The notes below the pieces were generated by a model. It worked only from the letters and a program-made list of their open reading frames with translations. It made no database searches and was not told where the DNA came from. From Nitrospirota bacterium (GTDB lineage: Bacteria; Nitrospirota; UBA9217), in the NCBI GenBank assembly GCA_020052615.1, contig JAGVOT010000031.1, positions 1-64,000 on the forward strand: 64,000 nt of DNA. The letters run 5' to 3'. The stretch's first letter is position 1. Each line of letters starts with the position of its first letter. This document shows, piece by piece, positions 18,182-27,630 of this stretch. Both the position numbers and the translations under genes were made by a program.

Positions 18182-18210
18182 ATACTACCTGTAACCCCTC
18201 GGAATGTCAA
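18182..18210 (-). promoter_or_regulatory. Sigma-70 promoter of purMN
   Basis: Minus-strand TTGACA (18210-18205), 17-bp spacer, TAGTAT (18187-18182). The leader is about 70 nt. I see no purine riboswitch in it. Confidence 0.8.
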
Positions 18211-18257
18211 CAGGTTTTCGCTGATACAGGAAGAAGCAGGAGGCAGGGTGGTACGGT

Positions 18258-18725
18258 CTATTTCGCCACTTTTTGCTGAATGTCCCGTACGGTCGGATTG
18301 TGCAGGAGCTGGAGAAACCTGGGATTGGTCATGAGGGCTGCCGTATCGCCCGAGTTCACGGCGTTCATGATCTCCGGGTCTTCGAGGATCTTCGTGAACT
18401 GCGGGTCGTCCTTGAGCGACTGGATCATGGCCATTACATCCTTGTCGGCCATCATCTTGTCCTGGAGGGACTTGGTGTCACCGCTCGGGCCGGAAGGCGG
18501 GGATGAGAATGCACCTTGCTGACGGATGGACCTGACCTTTGCCTCCTCGAGCGTGAGTATGCCCAGGGCGCCGGTCCTGATCGTGTAAATGCCGTTGCTG
18601 AGCGAAAGGACCTCGCCGGCGATGACGCTTCCGTCGTTCAGTTCGATCTCCCTGGTCTCCCCGGCAAGGAGACGTCCGGAAAAGGGGAGCATGAGGAGCA
18701 GGGCAATGACGAGCGCGAGTTTCAT
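18258..18725 (-). CDS. Secreted protein with STI1-like repeats
   Basis: The 155-residue protein has a clean signal peptide (ALVIALLLMLPFSGRLLA-GE), then a small beta domain (REIELNDGSVIAGEVLSLSNGIYTIR resembles an SM-like barrel strand pattern). Its C-terminal half resembles the STI1/DP motifs of co-chaperones: DDPQFTKILEDPEIMNAV and NPRFLQLLHNPTVRDI. STI1 domains bind hydrophobic client segments, and a periplasmic version would be a possible chaperone. This assignment is by motif resemblance only. Confidence 0.6.
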   Translation of the reverse strand: MKLALVIALLLMLPFSGRLLAGETREIELNDGSVIAGEVLSLSNGIYTIRTGALGILTLEEAKVRSIRQQGAFSSPPSGPSGDTKSLQDKMMADKDVMAMIQSLKDDPQFTKILEDPEIMNAVNSGDTAALMTNPRFLQLLHNPTVRDIQQKVAK

Positions 18726-18732
18726 GGGAATA

Positions 18733-19746
18733 CTATAGCGTATCCTGCGCCGGATTGCAACGGCTGATCGATCCTCTGCGGACCCGGGCGTCCGGCAGGA
18801 CCTTTATTACCCGGCCGTATCTGACCTTGACCGCGTCGATATTCCGGCGCTTTTGGCCGATGGCCGTCGAGAGGTCCGCGGGATTGACCAGCAGGGTGAC
18901 TGTTCCGGCCCGATCGCCGGTGGAGAGGAGCGAACATATCTTTTCCAGGAACCGTGACGACTCTACGAGCTGCCGGAATGCAGGATGCCAGGGGCCGGCG
19001 AGGATCGTGCCGGGACGCTCCAATTCCGCCGTCGGCTGGAGTCCCACACGGATGACCTCGATACCTGCCTGCTCGAACCGCTCCACAGCTTGATGGCACA
19101 GCAGAACAGCGTCATCGAGGGGGAGGGGAGAATATCTGCCGGCGCGATAGAGCTCTGCGAGGGGGGTATCCTTGATCACCAGGGCAGGGTATATCCGGAC
19201 GAAGTCGGGCTTCAGGGAAATGACCTGAGATACCGTTTCCTGGAACGTCTCCGGCGCATCGCCCGGAAGACCGGGCATGAGCTGGAGGCCGATGGAGAAG
19301 CCCTCAGCACGGAGCAGGTTGCAGGCCTTCCGGGCATCTGCGGACGAGTGCCCCCGTCCCGAACGTTTCAGCACCTCGTCGTCCATCGACTGGACACCGA
19401 GCTCAATCGTGGAGACGCCGTACGATCCCAGGACTGCAAGAATATCGGGCGTGATGGAGTCAGGCCTGGTGGACAGTCGGATGTTCGCAACGCTGCCCGA
19501 CGTGATGAATGGCCGGACCGCCTCCAGATATGTCTTTTGCCCGGCCAGGGGCAGTGCGGTGAAGCTGCCGCCGTAGAAGGCGACCTGGACCGGCTCGGTA
19601 TCTCTGCGCGCTGAGAGGTATTGGTTTATCGAAGAAGATAAAGATGAAGCATCGGGCGGCTTGTTCTTGCCCGTGATGTTCTTCTGGTTGCAGAACACGC
19701 ACTGGTGCGGACAGCCTGCGTGGGTGATGAAGAAGGGGATGATCAT
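18733..19746 (-). CDS. Radical SAM protein (Elp3-like, COG1243 type)
   Basis: The 337-residue enzyme has the cluster motif GCPHQCVFC (Cys-x3-Cys-x2-Cys, about 12-20) near its N-terminus, SAM-binding glycine-rich AFYGGSFTALP and the downstream RLSTRPD. This is the Elp3-related radical SAM fold without an acetyltransferase domain. It sits downstream of rnc, separated by the repeat at 19761, and is probably the last gene of the long fatty-acid operon. The substrate is unknown. Confidence 0.85.
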   Translation of the reverse strand: MIIPFFITHAGCPHQCVFCNQKNITGKNKPPDASSLSSSINQYLSARRDTEPVQVAFYGGSFTALPLAGQKTYLEAVRPFITSGSVANIRLSTRPDSITPDILAVLGSYGVSTIELGVQSMDDEVLKRSGRGHSSADARKACNLLRAEGFSIGLQLMPGLPGDAPETFQETVSQVISLKPDFVRIYPALVIKDTPLAELYRAGRYSPLPLDDAVLLCHQAVERFEQAGIEVIRVGLQPTAELERPGTILAGPWHPAFRQLVESSRFLEKICSLLSTGDRAGTVTLLVNPADLSTAIGQKRRNIDAVKVRYGRVIKVLPDARVRRGSISRCNPAQDTL

Positions 19747-19760
19747 GGGGTAGCCAGGGA

Positions 19761-19918
19761 GCAGTCATGAAGCAGCCGAAAGGCAGTCAAGATGCAGTCA
19801 AGAAGCGGTCACGAGGCAATTCAGAAGATGTTTTTGGACTGTCTTACGACTGCTGTATGACGCCGCACGACTGCCTTATGACTGCTGTAAGACTGCCTTA
19901 CGACTGCAGTACGACTGA
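19761..19918. repeat. 11-bp tandem array GCAGTCAAGAN with inverted array
   Basis: Six units of 11 bp (GCAGTCATGAA, GCAGCCGAAAG, GCAGTCAAGAT, GCAGTCAAGAA...) are followed after a short T-rich centre by seven inverse units (GACTGTCTTAC, GACTGCTGTAT, GACTGCCTTAT...). The array fills the rnc to radical SAM gap and reaches the rnc stop. A second copy of the same design lies at 26195-26326. Confidence 0.85.
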
Positions 19919-19925
19919 ACTTCAG

Positions 19926-20618
19926 CTATCGACTGCTGCTCGACAGTTTTTCCAGCGCTTCTCTCGCCGCCCGCTGCTCTGCTTCCTTTTTGCTCCTGCC
20001 GGTCCCGCGTCCGTACACCTCGCCCCTTACGGAAAGCTCGACCTCGAACTGCTTCTGGTGGTCGGGACCGGTTTCGGAAACGACCCGGTATTCCGGGAGG
20101 GTCTTGAGGCGCTCCTGGCAACGCTCCTGGATCTCTGTCTTGTAATCAGATGTCCCGCCGGTTGTCCGGGCCTTCCTGATCGTGTCATCGAAGAACCGGA
20201 TGATGAACGCGCCGGCGCGTTCGATGCCGCCGTCAAGATAGAGCGATGCCACGAGGGCCTCAAGGCTGTCGGCGAGGAGCGAATCCTTGTCCCGCCCGCC
20301 GGTCTGTTCTTCGCCTCGTCCCAGCAGCAGGTAATCGCCGAGGCCGATCTCTCGGGCCACGGCTGCAAGTGAGGGCTCGCTGACCACAGCGGCACGGATG
20401 CGGGACAGATCCCCCTCGGAGGAGCCGGGAAGATCGTTCATCAACCGTTCGCTCACCACGAGGTTCAGGACGGAGTCCCCCAGGAACTCCATGCGCTCAT
20501 TGTGTTCGGACAGGCGGTTCTCGTTCGCGTAGGACCGGTGGGTGAGCGCGCGTTCCAGCAGTTCGGCATTTCTGAACATATAGCCGATATGCTGCTGGAG
20601 CTCCGGGGCGGGACGCAT
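19926..20618 (-). CDS. rnc: Ribonuclease III
   Basis: The 230-residue form starts at ATG 20618, two bases past the fabF stop; an ATG at 20654 overlapping fabF is the alternative. The catalytic domain has ERMEFLGDSVLNLVVSERL and DSLLADSLEALVASLYLDGG with the four acidic metal ligands. A double-stranded RNA-binding domain ends the protein (GRGTGRSKKEAEQRAAREAL). Its last codons (SSSSR, stop) share the CAGTCGA words of the adjoining repeat. Confidence 0.96.
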   Translation of the reverse strand: MRPAPELQQHIGYMFRNAELLERALTHRSYANENRLSEHNERMEFLGDSVLNLVVSERLMNDLPGSSEGDLSRIRAAVVSEPSLAAVAREIGLGDYLLLGRGEEQTGGRDKDSLLADSLEALVASLYLDGGIERAGAFIIRFFDDTIRKARTTGGTSDYKTEIQERCQERLKTLPEYRVVSETGPDHQKQFEVELSVRGEVYGRGTGRSKKEAEQRAAREALEKLSSSSR

Positions 20619-20619
20619 G

Positions 20620-21861
20620 CTACGACCGGTATTTTCTGAAGATGAGGGTGGCATTGGTGCCGCCGAACCCGAAGGAGTTCGACATGGCGATGTCTATCGA
20701 TGTCTTCCTCGCCGTGTTGGGGATGTAGTCGAGGTCGCACTCGGGATCGGGATTCTCCAGGTTGATCGTCGGCGGCAGGATGCCGCGCACCAGCGCGAGG
20801 ACGCTGATGACCGCCTCGACGCCGCCGGCCGCCCCCAGGAGGTGTCCGATCATGGATTTCGTCGAACTGACCGGGACCCTGCGGGCATGGTCCCCGAACA
20901 CGGTCTTGATGGCCATGGTCTCGAGCTCATCGCCGTACCTGGTCGATGTGCCGTGGGCGTTGATGTAGCCTACTTCGGCGGGCGAGATGCCCGCGTCCCT
21001 GATCGCCATGTTCATGCATCGGGCCGCGCCTTCGCCGTTCGGCGCCGGGGAGGTGATGTGGTAGGCGTCGCCCGAAAGACCGTAGCCGATGACCTCCGCC
21101 AGAATGGTCGCACCGCGTTTTCGCGCCGACTCCAGTTCCTCCAGGACGACAATGCCCGAGCCTTCACCCATGACAAAGCCGTCGCGCTCCGCGTCAAAGG
21201 GCCGGCTCGCGCGCGCGGGTTCGCTGTTCCTGGTCGAGAGCGCTTTCATGGCGTTGAATCCGCCGACGCCCAGGGGGCAGATGCAGGATTCCGCGCCTCC
21301 GGCGAACATGGCTTCGGCGTCTCCGCGCTGGATGATCTTGTAGGCGTCGCCGATGGAGTGCGTGCCCGTGGCGCATGCCGTGACCACGCTGACGTTCGGT
21401 CCCTTGGCGCCAAAGCGCATGGAGATGTGGCCCGCCATCTCATTGATGATGGACATGGGGATGAAAAAGGGCGTGATCCGCCGGTACCCTTTTTCCCTAT
21501 AGGCCTGGTGGGCCCGCTCGATGGCGGGAAGGCCGCCGATCCCGGCGCCGGCAATGACGCCGACGCGATCAGCGTTCTCGGACGTGATCGGAAGCCGCGC
21601 GCTGTCCATCGCCAGCTGGCTGGCGGCGATGGCAAGGTGGATGAACCGGTCCATCTTTTTGATCTCTTTCGGCTCGATGTATTTGGCCGCATCGAAGCCC
21701 TTTACCTCGCCCGCGATCTGGGTGGGGATCTCCTTGTCATCGAACTGGGTGACGGGGCCGATGCCGCTCCTGCCGGCGATCAAACCTTCCCAGCTTGTCT
21801 CCGTATCCAGACCGACGGGGGTGACCATGCCGACGCCGGTGACCACGACTCTGCGATTCAA
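20620..21861 (-). CDS. fabF: Beta-ketoacyl-ACP synthase II
   Basis: The start is a TTG at 21861, placed seven bases after AGGAGG, which gives 413 residues beginning [16 protein letters not shown]. No ATG fits. The Cys-His-His triad is present in [23 protein letters not shown] and [13 protein letters not shown]. It elongates acyl-ACP chains in type II fatty acid synthesis. It follows acpP in the operon, after a hairpin. Confidence 0.97.
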   Translation of the reverse strand: MNRRVVVTGVGMVTPVGLDTETSWEGLIAGRSGIGPVTQFDDKEIPTQIAGEVKGFDAAKYIEPKEIKKMDRFIHLAIAASQLAMDSARLPITSENADRVGVIAGAGIGGLPAIERAHQAYREKGYRRITPFFIPMSIINEMAGHISMRFGAKGPNVSVVTACATGTHSIGDAYKIIQRGDAEAMFAGGAESCICPLGVGGFNAMKALSTRNSEPARASRPFDAERDGFVMGEGSGIVVLEELESARKRGATILAEVIGYGLSGDAYHITSPAPNGEGAARCMNMAIRDAGISPAEVGYINAHGTSTRYGDELETMAIKTVFGDHARRVPVSSTKSMIGHLLGAAGGVEAVISVLALVRGILPPTINLENPDPECDLDYIPNTARKTSIDIAMSNSFGFGGTNATLIFRKYRS

Positions 21862-21885
21862 TGAAGCACCTCCTGCGTATAAAAT

Positions 21886-21941
21886 CCGAAAAGCCAAAAA
21901 ACCCTCCTCACAGGACAGGGGAGCGGCTTTCTGGCTTTCGG
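21886..21941 (-). terminator. Hairpin between acpP and fabF (attenuator-like)
   Basis: On the minus strand CCGAAAGCCAGAAAGCC pairs with GGTTTTTTGGCTTTTCGG across an inner GC-rich bubble. It could reduce read-through from the abundant acpP message into fabF. Confidence 0.55.
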
Positions 21942-21977
21942 AACGTGCTGAAACCAACGACGAAGAATGCCTCGCCG

Positions 21978-22214
21978 TTATTTTGCCTTTGCCTTGATGT
22001 AATCGATGGCATTCTGGACCGTCGCGATCTTCTCGGCGTCCTCATCGGGGATCTCGACGCTGAATTCCTCCTCGAGTGCCATCACCAATTCCACGGTGTC
22101 CAGGGAATCTGCGCCAAGGTCGTTGACGAAGGAAGCCTCGGGCTTCACATCGCTCTCCGGTACACCGAGCTGCTCGGATATGATCTTTTTTACTTTTGCT
22201 TCTACATCAGCCAT
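21978..22214 (-). CDS. acpP: Acyl carrier protein
   Basis: The 78-residue acidic protein has the 4'-phosphopantetheine site [20 protein letters not shown], with Ser37 as the attachment residue. A perfect AGGAGGTGGAG ribosome site precedes the ATG. It carries acyl intermediates for FabD, FabG, FabF and FabH encoded in the same operon. Confidence 0.98.
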   Translation of the reverse strand: MADVEAKVKKIISEQLGVPESDVKPEASFVNDLGADSLDTVELVMALEEEFSVEIPDEDAEKIATVQNAIDYIKAKAK

Positions 22215-22291
22215 ACTCCACCTCCTCTGATTGTGTTCTTGCGGAAATCGTCTCTTTTGTGAATTTTGAATATTGAATCGTGATTTTATAT

Positions 22292-23032
22292 TTACATATA
22301 CATCCCGCCGTTCACATGGATCACCTGACCGGTGATGTATGCGGCGGAAGGCGATGCCAGGAACCGGACGGCGTTCGCCACGTCCTCGGACGAACCAAGC
22401 CGTCCCAGGGGGATCTGTTTCGCCAGGTCGGCCCGCACCTGCTCCGTGAGGGCCTGGGTCATCGCGGTGTCGATGAACCCCGGGGCCACGGCGTTGGCCG
22501 TGACGTTCCGGTTGGCGTACTCCCGGGCTATGGTCTTGGTAAGGCCGATGAGGCCGGCCTTGGATGCGACGTAATTGGCCTGGCCGGCATTGCCCATGGC
22601 GCCGACGATGGACGCAATGTTGATGATGGTGCCCGAACGCTGCTTGGACATGTACTTGAGGGCCGACTTCGTGCAGAGAAAGGAGCCCTTGAGGTTGATG
22701 GACAGCACGAGGTCCCAGTCCTCGTCCTTCATCCTGAGGATGAGGCCGTCCCGGGTAATGCCGGCATTGTTCACCAGGATGTCGATCCTGCCGAACTTTT
22801 CTATCACCTGCTCGATCATGGCGGTTACCTCTGCGGACGAAGCCACATTCGCCTTGAGGGCCAGGGACTTCCGGCCCTTTGCTTCTATATCGCTCGTAGT
22901 CTTCCGGGCCGCTTCAAGATTGACATCGCAGATGGCCACGTCGGCACCGTCGGTCGCAAGACCGAGAGCGATATCCCTGCCGATGCCCTGAGCGGCTCCG
23001 GTAACCAGTGCTATTTTGCCGTTCAAACTCAT
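22292..23032 (-). CDS. fabG: 3-oxoacyl-ACP reductase
   Basis: The 246-residue short-chain dehydrogenase has the NADPH site [16 protein letters not shown] (about 10-25), [10 protein letters not shown], the catalytic Ser in NIASIVG, and Tyr-x3-Lys in [16 protein letters not shown] after the active site is typical of FabG. It lies between fabD and acpP, as in most bacteria. Confidence 0.97.
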   Translation of the reverse strand: MSLNGKIALVTGAAQGIGRDIALGLATDGADVAICDVNLEAARKTTSDIEAKGRKSLALKANVASSAEVTAMIEQVIEKFGRIDILVNNAGITRDGLILRMKDEDWDLVLSINLKGSFLCTKSALKYMSKQRSGTIINIASIVGAMGNAGQANYVASKAGLIGLTKTIAREYANRNVTANAVAPGFIDTAMTQALTEQVRADLAKQIPLGRLGSSEDVANAVRFLASPSAAYITGQVIHVNGGMYM

Positions 23033-23050
23033 ACCCTGTCCTTATGATCC

Positions 23051-23983
23051 CTATAAACCAAGAGCACCAAGGGTGTCGTGCATGCTCTTCTGATCTTCTA
23101 TGTTCAGGACCTTTGCGTCCTTGGCGATCCGCTTCACGAGGCCCGAGAGGACCTTGCCCGGTCCAACTTCGATGAAGGTGTCGAATCCCTCCGCCGACAA
23201 CCGGTTGATCGAATCTTCCCAGTAGAGCGGGGAGCTTATCTGTCTAACGAGCGACGGTTTTAGCTCCGCAACGGTTCGCAGAAACTTCGCATCGGCGTTG
23301 TTCACGATGGGGATGCGAAGATCGCTGATGGCCACCTTGTCCAGTTCCCCGGCGAGACGTTCACCCGCCTGTTTCATCAAGGAGCAATGGGACGGTACGC
23401 TTACCATGAGCGGTACGACTTTCTTCGCGCCCCCGGCCTTTGCCAGTTCCATGGCCTTTTCCACGGCCTTTTTCTCTCCCGCAATGACGATCTGGCCCGG
23501 CGAGTTGTAATTTGCAGGGGCAACTATACCATTTTTGGCCGCTTCAAGGCAAGTTTTTTCTAGGGCGGTCCGGTCCATGCCGAGAATTGCGGCCATGAGC
23601 CCCGCGCCATCGGGCATTGCTTCCTGCATGTACCTGCCGCGCTTCTGGACAAGGGCGACGGCGTCCTTCAGTTCGAAGCCGCCTGCCGCAGAGATCGCCG
23701 TGTACTCACCGAGGCTGTGGCCCGCTGCAGCCTCCGCCGCCAGACCGCGGCGCTCCAGCGGGCGGAGGATCGCAATGCTTGCCGCGAGAATTGCCGGCTG
23801 GGTGTTCTCCGTTCTGTTCAGCGTCTCCGCCGGCCCATGCATGCAGAGCTGCGCGAGGTCGAATCCCAGGGCGGCGCCGGCAATGTCGAACACCTCTCTG
23901 GACTCAGTGAAATTTTCTATGAACTCTTTGGCCATGCCGACATACTGCGAACCCTGGCCGGGAAAGATGTAGGCTATTTTCAT
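23051..23983 (-). CDS. fabD: Malonyl-CoA:ACP transacylase
   Basis: The start chosen is ATG 23983 ([16 protein letters not shown]) after AAGGA; an extension to 24025 lacks sense. The roughly 310-residue enzyme has the nucleophile in [11 protein letters not shown] and the catalytic His in [10 protein letters not shown]. It loads malonyl groups on AcpP. Confidence 0.96.
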   Translation of the reverse strand: MKIAYIFPGQGSQYVGMAKEFIENFTESREVFDIAGAALGFDLAQLCMHGPAETLNRTENTQPAILAASIAILRPLERRGLAAEAAAGHSLGEYTAISAAGGFELKDAVALVQKRGRYMQEAMPDGAGLMAAILGMDRTALEKTCLEAAKNGIVAPANYNSPGQIVIAGEKKAVEKAMELAKAGGAKKVVPLMVSVPSHCSLMKQAGERLAGELDKVAISDLRIPIVNNADAKFLRTVAELKPSLVRQISSPLYWEDSINRLSAEGFDTFIEVGPGKVLSGLVKRIAKDAKVLNIEDQKSMHDTLGALGL

Positions 23984-24020
23984 TTGTGCGGTCCTTGTGG
24001 ATACCATAAAAAACAAATCT

Positions 24021-24080
24021 GCCACAGAAGCGTGAAGTACAGAAGATCCTTCTCTGTGCCCCTCGGCGTCTCTGTGGCGA
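24021..24080. repeat. CACAGAAG / TCTCTGTGG inverted element
   Basis: GCCACAGAAGCGTGAAGTAC and CTCTGTGCCCCTCGGCGTCT...CTGTGGC form inverted arms in the etfA-fabD gap. The sequence style matches the arms at 14079-14210. Confidence 0.55.
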
Positions 24081-24085
24081 TGAAT

Positions 24086-25276
24086 TTATCCTCTCACTTC
24101 TTTGAACTTCTTGATCATAGCCGTAAGAATCTCGGTGACATCGCCGACGATGCCGTAGGTGGCGACGTTGAAGATGGGCGCGTCGGGGTCCTTGTTGATG
24201 GCGATGATGGTCTCGGACGACTGCATGCCTGCTACGTGCTGGATGGCGCCGGAGATGCCGGCGGCGATGTAGAGCTTCGGGCAGACGGTCTTGCCTGTCT
24301 GACCGACCTGGTGCGAGTAGGGGATCCATCCTTCGTCCACGGCGCCCCGTGTCGCGGCTACGGCGCCGCCGAGCACTTTTGCCAGCTCTTCGAGCAGCAG
24401 GAAGTTCTTCTGGCTGCCCAGTCCGCGTCCGCCCGCCACGATGATGTCGGCCTCGCAGATGTTCACCGTCTCGGTCAGTTCATCGATGGTCTTAAGGACC
24501 TTTGTGCGGACGGCCCCGGACTGGGCGAACTTCACCTCGACGATCTCGCCCTTGCGGGAATCGTCACGCTGCGCCGGCTTCATCACCTTGTGCCGCACCG
24601 TGGCCATCTGGGGGCGGTGGTTCGGCGTGACGATCGTGGCCATGATGTTGCCGCCGAAGGCCGGTCGGGTCTGGTGCAGATGGCCCGTTACGGTGTCGAT
24701 ATCGAGCACCGTGCAGTCCGCGGTCAGGCCGGTGTAAAGCGTCGAGGCGACCTTCGGGAAGAAGGACCTGCCGATGGCGGTGGCGCCGGCAAGAATGATC
24801 TCGGGCTTGTGCTGGTAGGCGAGGGTCGTCAGGACCGCCGCGTAGGAATCGTCGTTAAAGTCCTTGAGCGCCTGATCGTCTGCGACATACACGATGTCCG
24901 CTCCGTAGGCGATCAGGTCCTTTGACTTGCCCTTGATTCCAGCGCCGATGAACACGGCCGAGAGCTTGGAGCCTCGCTTGTCGGCGAGCTTGCGGCCCTC
25001 TCCCAGGAGTTCCAGCGATACGCTGGCGATCTCCCCCTTGTGCTGCTCGGCAAAGACCCAAACGCCCTTGTACGCCGAGAGGTCCTTCGCGGGACCGGCC
25101 TGTTCGACGTCCTTTTCGATGGCCTTGAACTCGCATGCCTCGACGCAGGCGCCGCACAGGGTGCAGGCGTCGGTAATGAACGCCTTGCCGTCCTTCATCT
25201 CGATGGCGCCGAAGGGGCAGACGGACACGCAGGTCTCGCAGCCGGTGCAGGTATCGGGTTTGACTTTCACGCTCAC
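24086..25276 (-). CDS. etfA: Electron transfer flavoprotein alpha subunit with N-terminal ferredoxin domain
   Basis: The start is GTG 25276 with AAGGAG upstream. The 396-residue protein opens with a 2[4Fe-4S] ferredoxin module: C10-x2-C13-x2-C16-x3-C20-P and C38, C41, C44, C48. An ETF alpha fold follows, with the FAD-binding SRGAVDEG-like region ([25 protein letters not shown]) and [12 protein letters not shown]. This fusion is typical of anaerobes, where the ETF may exchange electrons with ferredoxin or a quinone reductase. It partners EtfB encoded just upstream. Confidence 0.95.
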   Translation of the reverse strand: MSVKVKPDTCTGCETCVSVCPFGAIEMKDGKAFITDACTLCGACVEACEFKAIEKDVEQAGPAKDLSAYKGVWVFAEQHKGEIASVSLELLGEGRKLADKRGSKLSAVFIGAGIKGKSKDLIAYGADIVYVADDQALKDFNDDSYAAVLTTLAYQHKPEIILAGATAIGRSFFPKVASTLYTGLTADCTVLDIDTVTGHLHQTRPAFGGNIMATIVTPNHRPQMATVRHKVMKPAQRDDSRKGEIVEVKFAQSGAVRTKVLKTIDELTETVNICEADIIVAGGRGLGSQKNFLLLEELAKVLGGAVAATRGAVDEGWIPYSHQVGQTGKTVCPKLYIAAGISGAIQHVAGMQSSETIIAINKDPDAPIFNVATYGIVGDVTEILTAMIKKFKEVRG

Positions 25277-25290
25277 GACGAACTCCTTGC

Positions 25291-25389
<99 letters not shown>

Positions 25390-25390
25390 G

Positions 25391-26176
25391 TTAGATCAAT
25401 GATTGCTCTTTCAGCTTCTTCGCCAAAGATGCGACCTGCTCCTCGACGTTGCCCGAAAGGATCTCACGCTGGCCTCGAGGGGTCGGCGGGAATATCCGAA
25501 CGACCTGGGTGGGAGAGCCCCGCAGGCCGATCTTGTTCTCATCGGAGCCGATGTCGGCGGCTGTCCATGCAGTGACCTTGAGGCTCTTTGCTTTCATCTT
25601 GCCCTTGAGGGACGGGACCCGGGGTTCGTTGATCTCCTTCACGACGGTGATCAGGGCGGGGAGGGATGTCTCGACCACGTCGTAACCCTCGTCCATGAGC
25701 CGTTCCGCCACCATCTTTTTGCCTTCGACCCGCTCGATCTTCCTTATATATGCCACGAAGGGGATGCCGAGCATGTCGGCCGTCTCGGGGCCCACCTGGG
25801 CCGTGTCTCCGTCGATGGCCTGTTTGCCCGCGATGACGAGATCGAAATCGCCGATCTTCCTGATCCCCTGTGACAACGCGTAGGAGGTCGCCCAGGTATC
25901 AGCTCCGGCAAAAGCGCGGTCAGACAGAAGGACTACGTCATCGGCGCCGAGAGAGACGGCTTCTTTCAGGGCTTCGGCTGCCTGGGGAGGCCCCATGGTG
26001 ACAGCGGTCACTTTTCCGCCGTGCTTCTCGCGGAGTCTGAGGGCCTCCTCGATGGCATACCGGTCATAGGGATTGATGATGCTGGGCACGCCGTCCCGGA
26101 TGAGGGTGTTCGTCTCCCGGTTGATCTTGACCTCAGAGGTGTCCGGTACCTGTTTAACCAGTACAATGATATGCAT
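25391..26176 (-). CDS. etfB: Electron transfer flavoprotein beta subunit
   Basis: The 261-residue subunit has the nucleotide-binding core LVIAGKQAIDGDTAQVGPETA (about 124-144) and the beta-subunit signature VETSLPALITVVKEINEPRVPSLKGKM. The DGDTAQVGP motif is the form seen in anaerobic and bifurcation-capable ETFs rather than the mitochondrial type (established by family comparisons). Whether this one bifurcates electrons is not shown. It lies between the dehydrogenase and etfA. Confidence 0.95.
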   Translation of the reverse strand: MHIIVLVKQVPDTSEVKINRETNTLIRDGVPSIINPYDRYAIEEALRLREKHGGKVTAVTMGPPQAAEALKEAVSLGADDVVLLSDRAFAGADTWATSYALSQGIRKIGDFDLVIAGKQAIDGDTAQVGPETADMLGIPFVAYIRKIERVEGKKMVAERLMDEGYDVVETSLPALITVVKEINEPRVPSLKGKMKAKSLKVTAWTAADIGSDENKIGLRGSPTQVVRIFPPTPRGQREILSGNVEEQVASLAKKLKEQSLI

Positions 26177-26194
26177 GTAACGATCTCCAAAAAA

Positions 26195-26326
26195 AGTCGA
26201 GATGCAGTCGAAATGCAGTCATGATGCAGTCGAGAGGCAGTCATGAAAAATCACTGCCGTTTATCCGCGACTGTCGTGTGACTGTTGTTATGATTGCCTC
26301 ATGACTGCTGTACGACTGCCCTTCGA
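26195..26326. repeat. 11-bp tandem array GCAGTCGAGAN with inverted array (second copy)
   Basis: Units GCAGTCGAAAT, GCAGTCATGAT, GCAGTCGAGAG, GCAGTCATGAA are followed after about 20 bp by GACTGTCGTGT, GACTGTTGTTA, GACTGCTGTAC, GACTGCCCTTC. The design matches 19761-19918. It lies between the acyl-CoA dehydrogenase stop and etfB. Confidence 0.85.
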
Positions 26327-27484
26327 CTACTTTGCTCTCGTCGCTTCCCGGATCATGTCCAGGGCGATGACGTTCCGCTGGATCTGGTTTGCGCCCTCGA
26401 AGATCTGGAGGATCTTGGCGTCGCGCATCATCTTCTCGACGGGATATTCCTTCATATAACCCGAGCCGCCCATGATCTGGACCGCATCGGTCGTCACCTT
26501 CATGGAAACATCGGTGCCGAAGAGCTTTGCCATGGCCGAGGCGCGGGAGAAATCCTTGGCGCCGCTGTCGATGTATCGGGCGACGGAATAGACCAGGGAG
26601 CGCGCCGCCTCGGTCTGGGTCTGCATGTCAGCGAACATGTGCTGGATGGCCTGGAATGAGGTGATGGGCTGCCCGAACTGAACGCGGTTCTTGGCGAACG
26701 ATATCGCCTCGTCGATGGCGCCCTGTGCCACGCCCACGCCCATGGCCCCCACACCCGTGCGGGAACTGTCGAGGGTCTTCATGGCGATGATGAAGCCCAT
26801 CCCCTGCTTGGAGATGAGGTTCTCCTTGGGGATCCGGCAGTCGTTGAAGATGAGCTCCGTGGTGGATGAGGCCCGGATGCCCATCTTGTTCTCCTTCTTG
26901 CCGAAGGTGAACCCGGGGGTGCCTTTCTCCACGATGAAGGCCGAGGCCCCGCGGGGGCCCTTTGACTTGTCGGTGATGGCGATGATCGTGTAGAGTTCCG
27001 CCTCGCCGCCGTTGGTGATCCACTGCTTCGTGCCGTTGAGCACATACTCATTGCCCTCGAGCTTCGCCGTGGTCTGGATGCCGCTGGCATCACTGCCCGC
27101 ATTGGCCTCGGTGAGTCCGAACGCCACGAGGCTCTTGCCGGTGGCCACATCGGGGAGGAACTTCTTTTTCTGCTCCTCGGACCCGTAGAGCAGAATGGGA
27201 TAGGTCCCGAGGGCGCTCGAGGCGTAGGTCGTTGCGACGCCCACGCAGGCCTTGGAAAGTTCCTCGACGGTGATGCAGAGTTCGAGGCTTTTCTTCCCGA
27301 GGCCGCCGTACTCTTCGGGGATGAACAGGGCGTAGAGATCGGCCTGTGCAATGGCCTTCATGATGTCCCGGGGGAACTTGTTCTGTTCATCCAGTTCTGC
27401 GCGGACGGGCACGATCTTTTCCACCGCGATCTGACGCGCCAGGTCGCGGATCATTATCTGTTCTTCTGTCAGCAGGTAATCCAT
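26327..27484 (-). CDS. Acyl-CoA dehydrogenase
   Basis: The 385-residue flavoenzyme has all three ACAD domains: helical N-terminus, FAD-binding middle (FGLTEANAGSDASGIQT, TKQWITNGGEA) and C-terminus with the catalytic Glu in QIFEGANQIQRNVIA. It is closest in features to short-chain/butyryl-CoA enzymes. Placement between fabH and etfBA inside the fatty-acid synthesis operon is unusual. The natural partner is the adjacent ETF. It could oxidise acyl-CoA, or run in reverse as an enoyl reductase. Confidence 0.93.
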   Translation of the reverse strand: MDYLLTEEQIMIRDLARQIAVEKIVPVRAELDEQNKFPRDIMKAIAQADLYALFIPEEYGGLGKKSLELCITVEELSKACVGVATTYASSALGTYPILLYGSEEQKKKFLPDVATGKSLVAFGLTEANAGSDASGIQTTAKLEGNEYVLNGTKQWITNGGEAELYTIIAITDKSKGPRGASAFIVEKGTPGFTFGKKENKMGIRASSTTELIFNDCRIPKENLISKQGMGFIIAMKTLDSSRTGVGAMGVGVAQGAIDEAISFAKNRVQFGQPITSFQAIQHMFADMQTQTEAARSLVYSVARYIDSGAKDFSRASAMAKLFGTDVSMKVTTDAVQIMGGSGYMKEYPVEKMMRDAKILQIFEGANQIQRNVIALDMIREATRAK

Positions 27485-27489
27485 GGATC

Positions 27490-27628
27490 CTCCAGAAAAA
27501 TCAAAATATCAAATTTCAATCTTCAAATAACAAATAAATCTTATACTCTCAATTTCAAATAGTGACGTCTGGAATTTTGTGACGTGGAATTTATTTTTGC
27601 TTTGGTGCTTGTTTCTTGGTGCTTGTCA
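27490..27628. repeat. AT-rich degenerate array (TCAAATTTCAA type)
   Basis: The fabH to dehydrogenase gap is AT-rich and made of words such as ATCAAATTTCAATC and CAAATAACAAAT, later GGTGCTTGTTTCTTGGTGCTTG as an exact 10-11-bp direct pair. I see no gene or clear promoter. Confidence 0.45.
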
Positions 27629-27630
27629 GT

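Noticed and set aside
19761-19918. Regular repeats considered as a CRISPR array
   Set aside because: Units are contiguous 11-mers without spacers, degenerate, and inverted in the second half. No cas gene is near.
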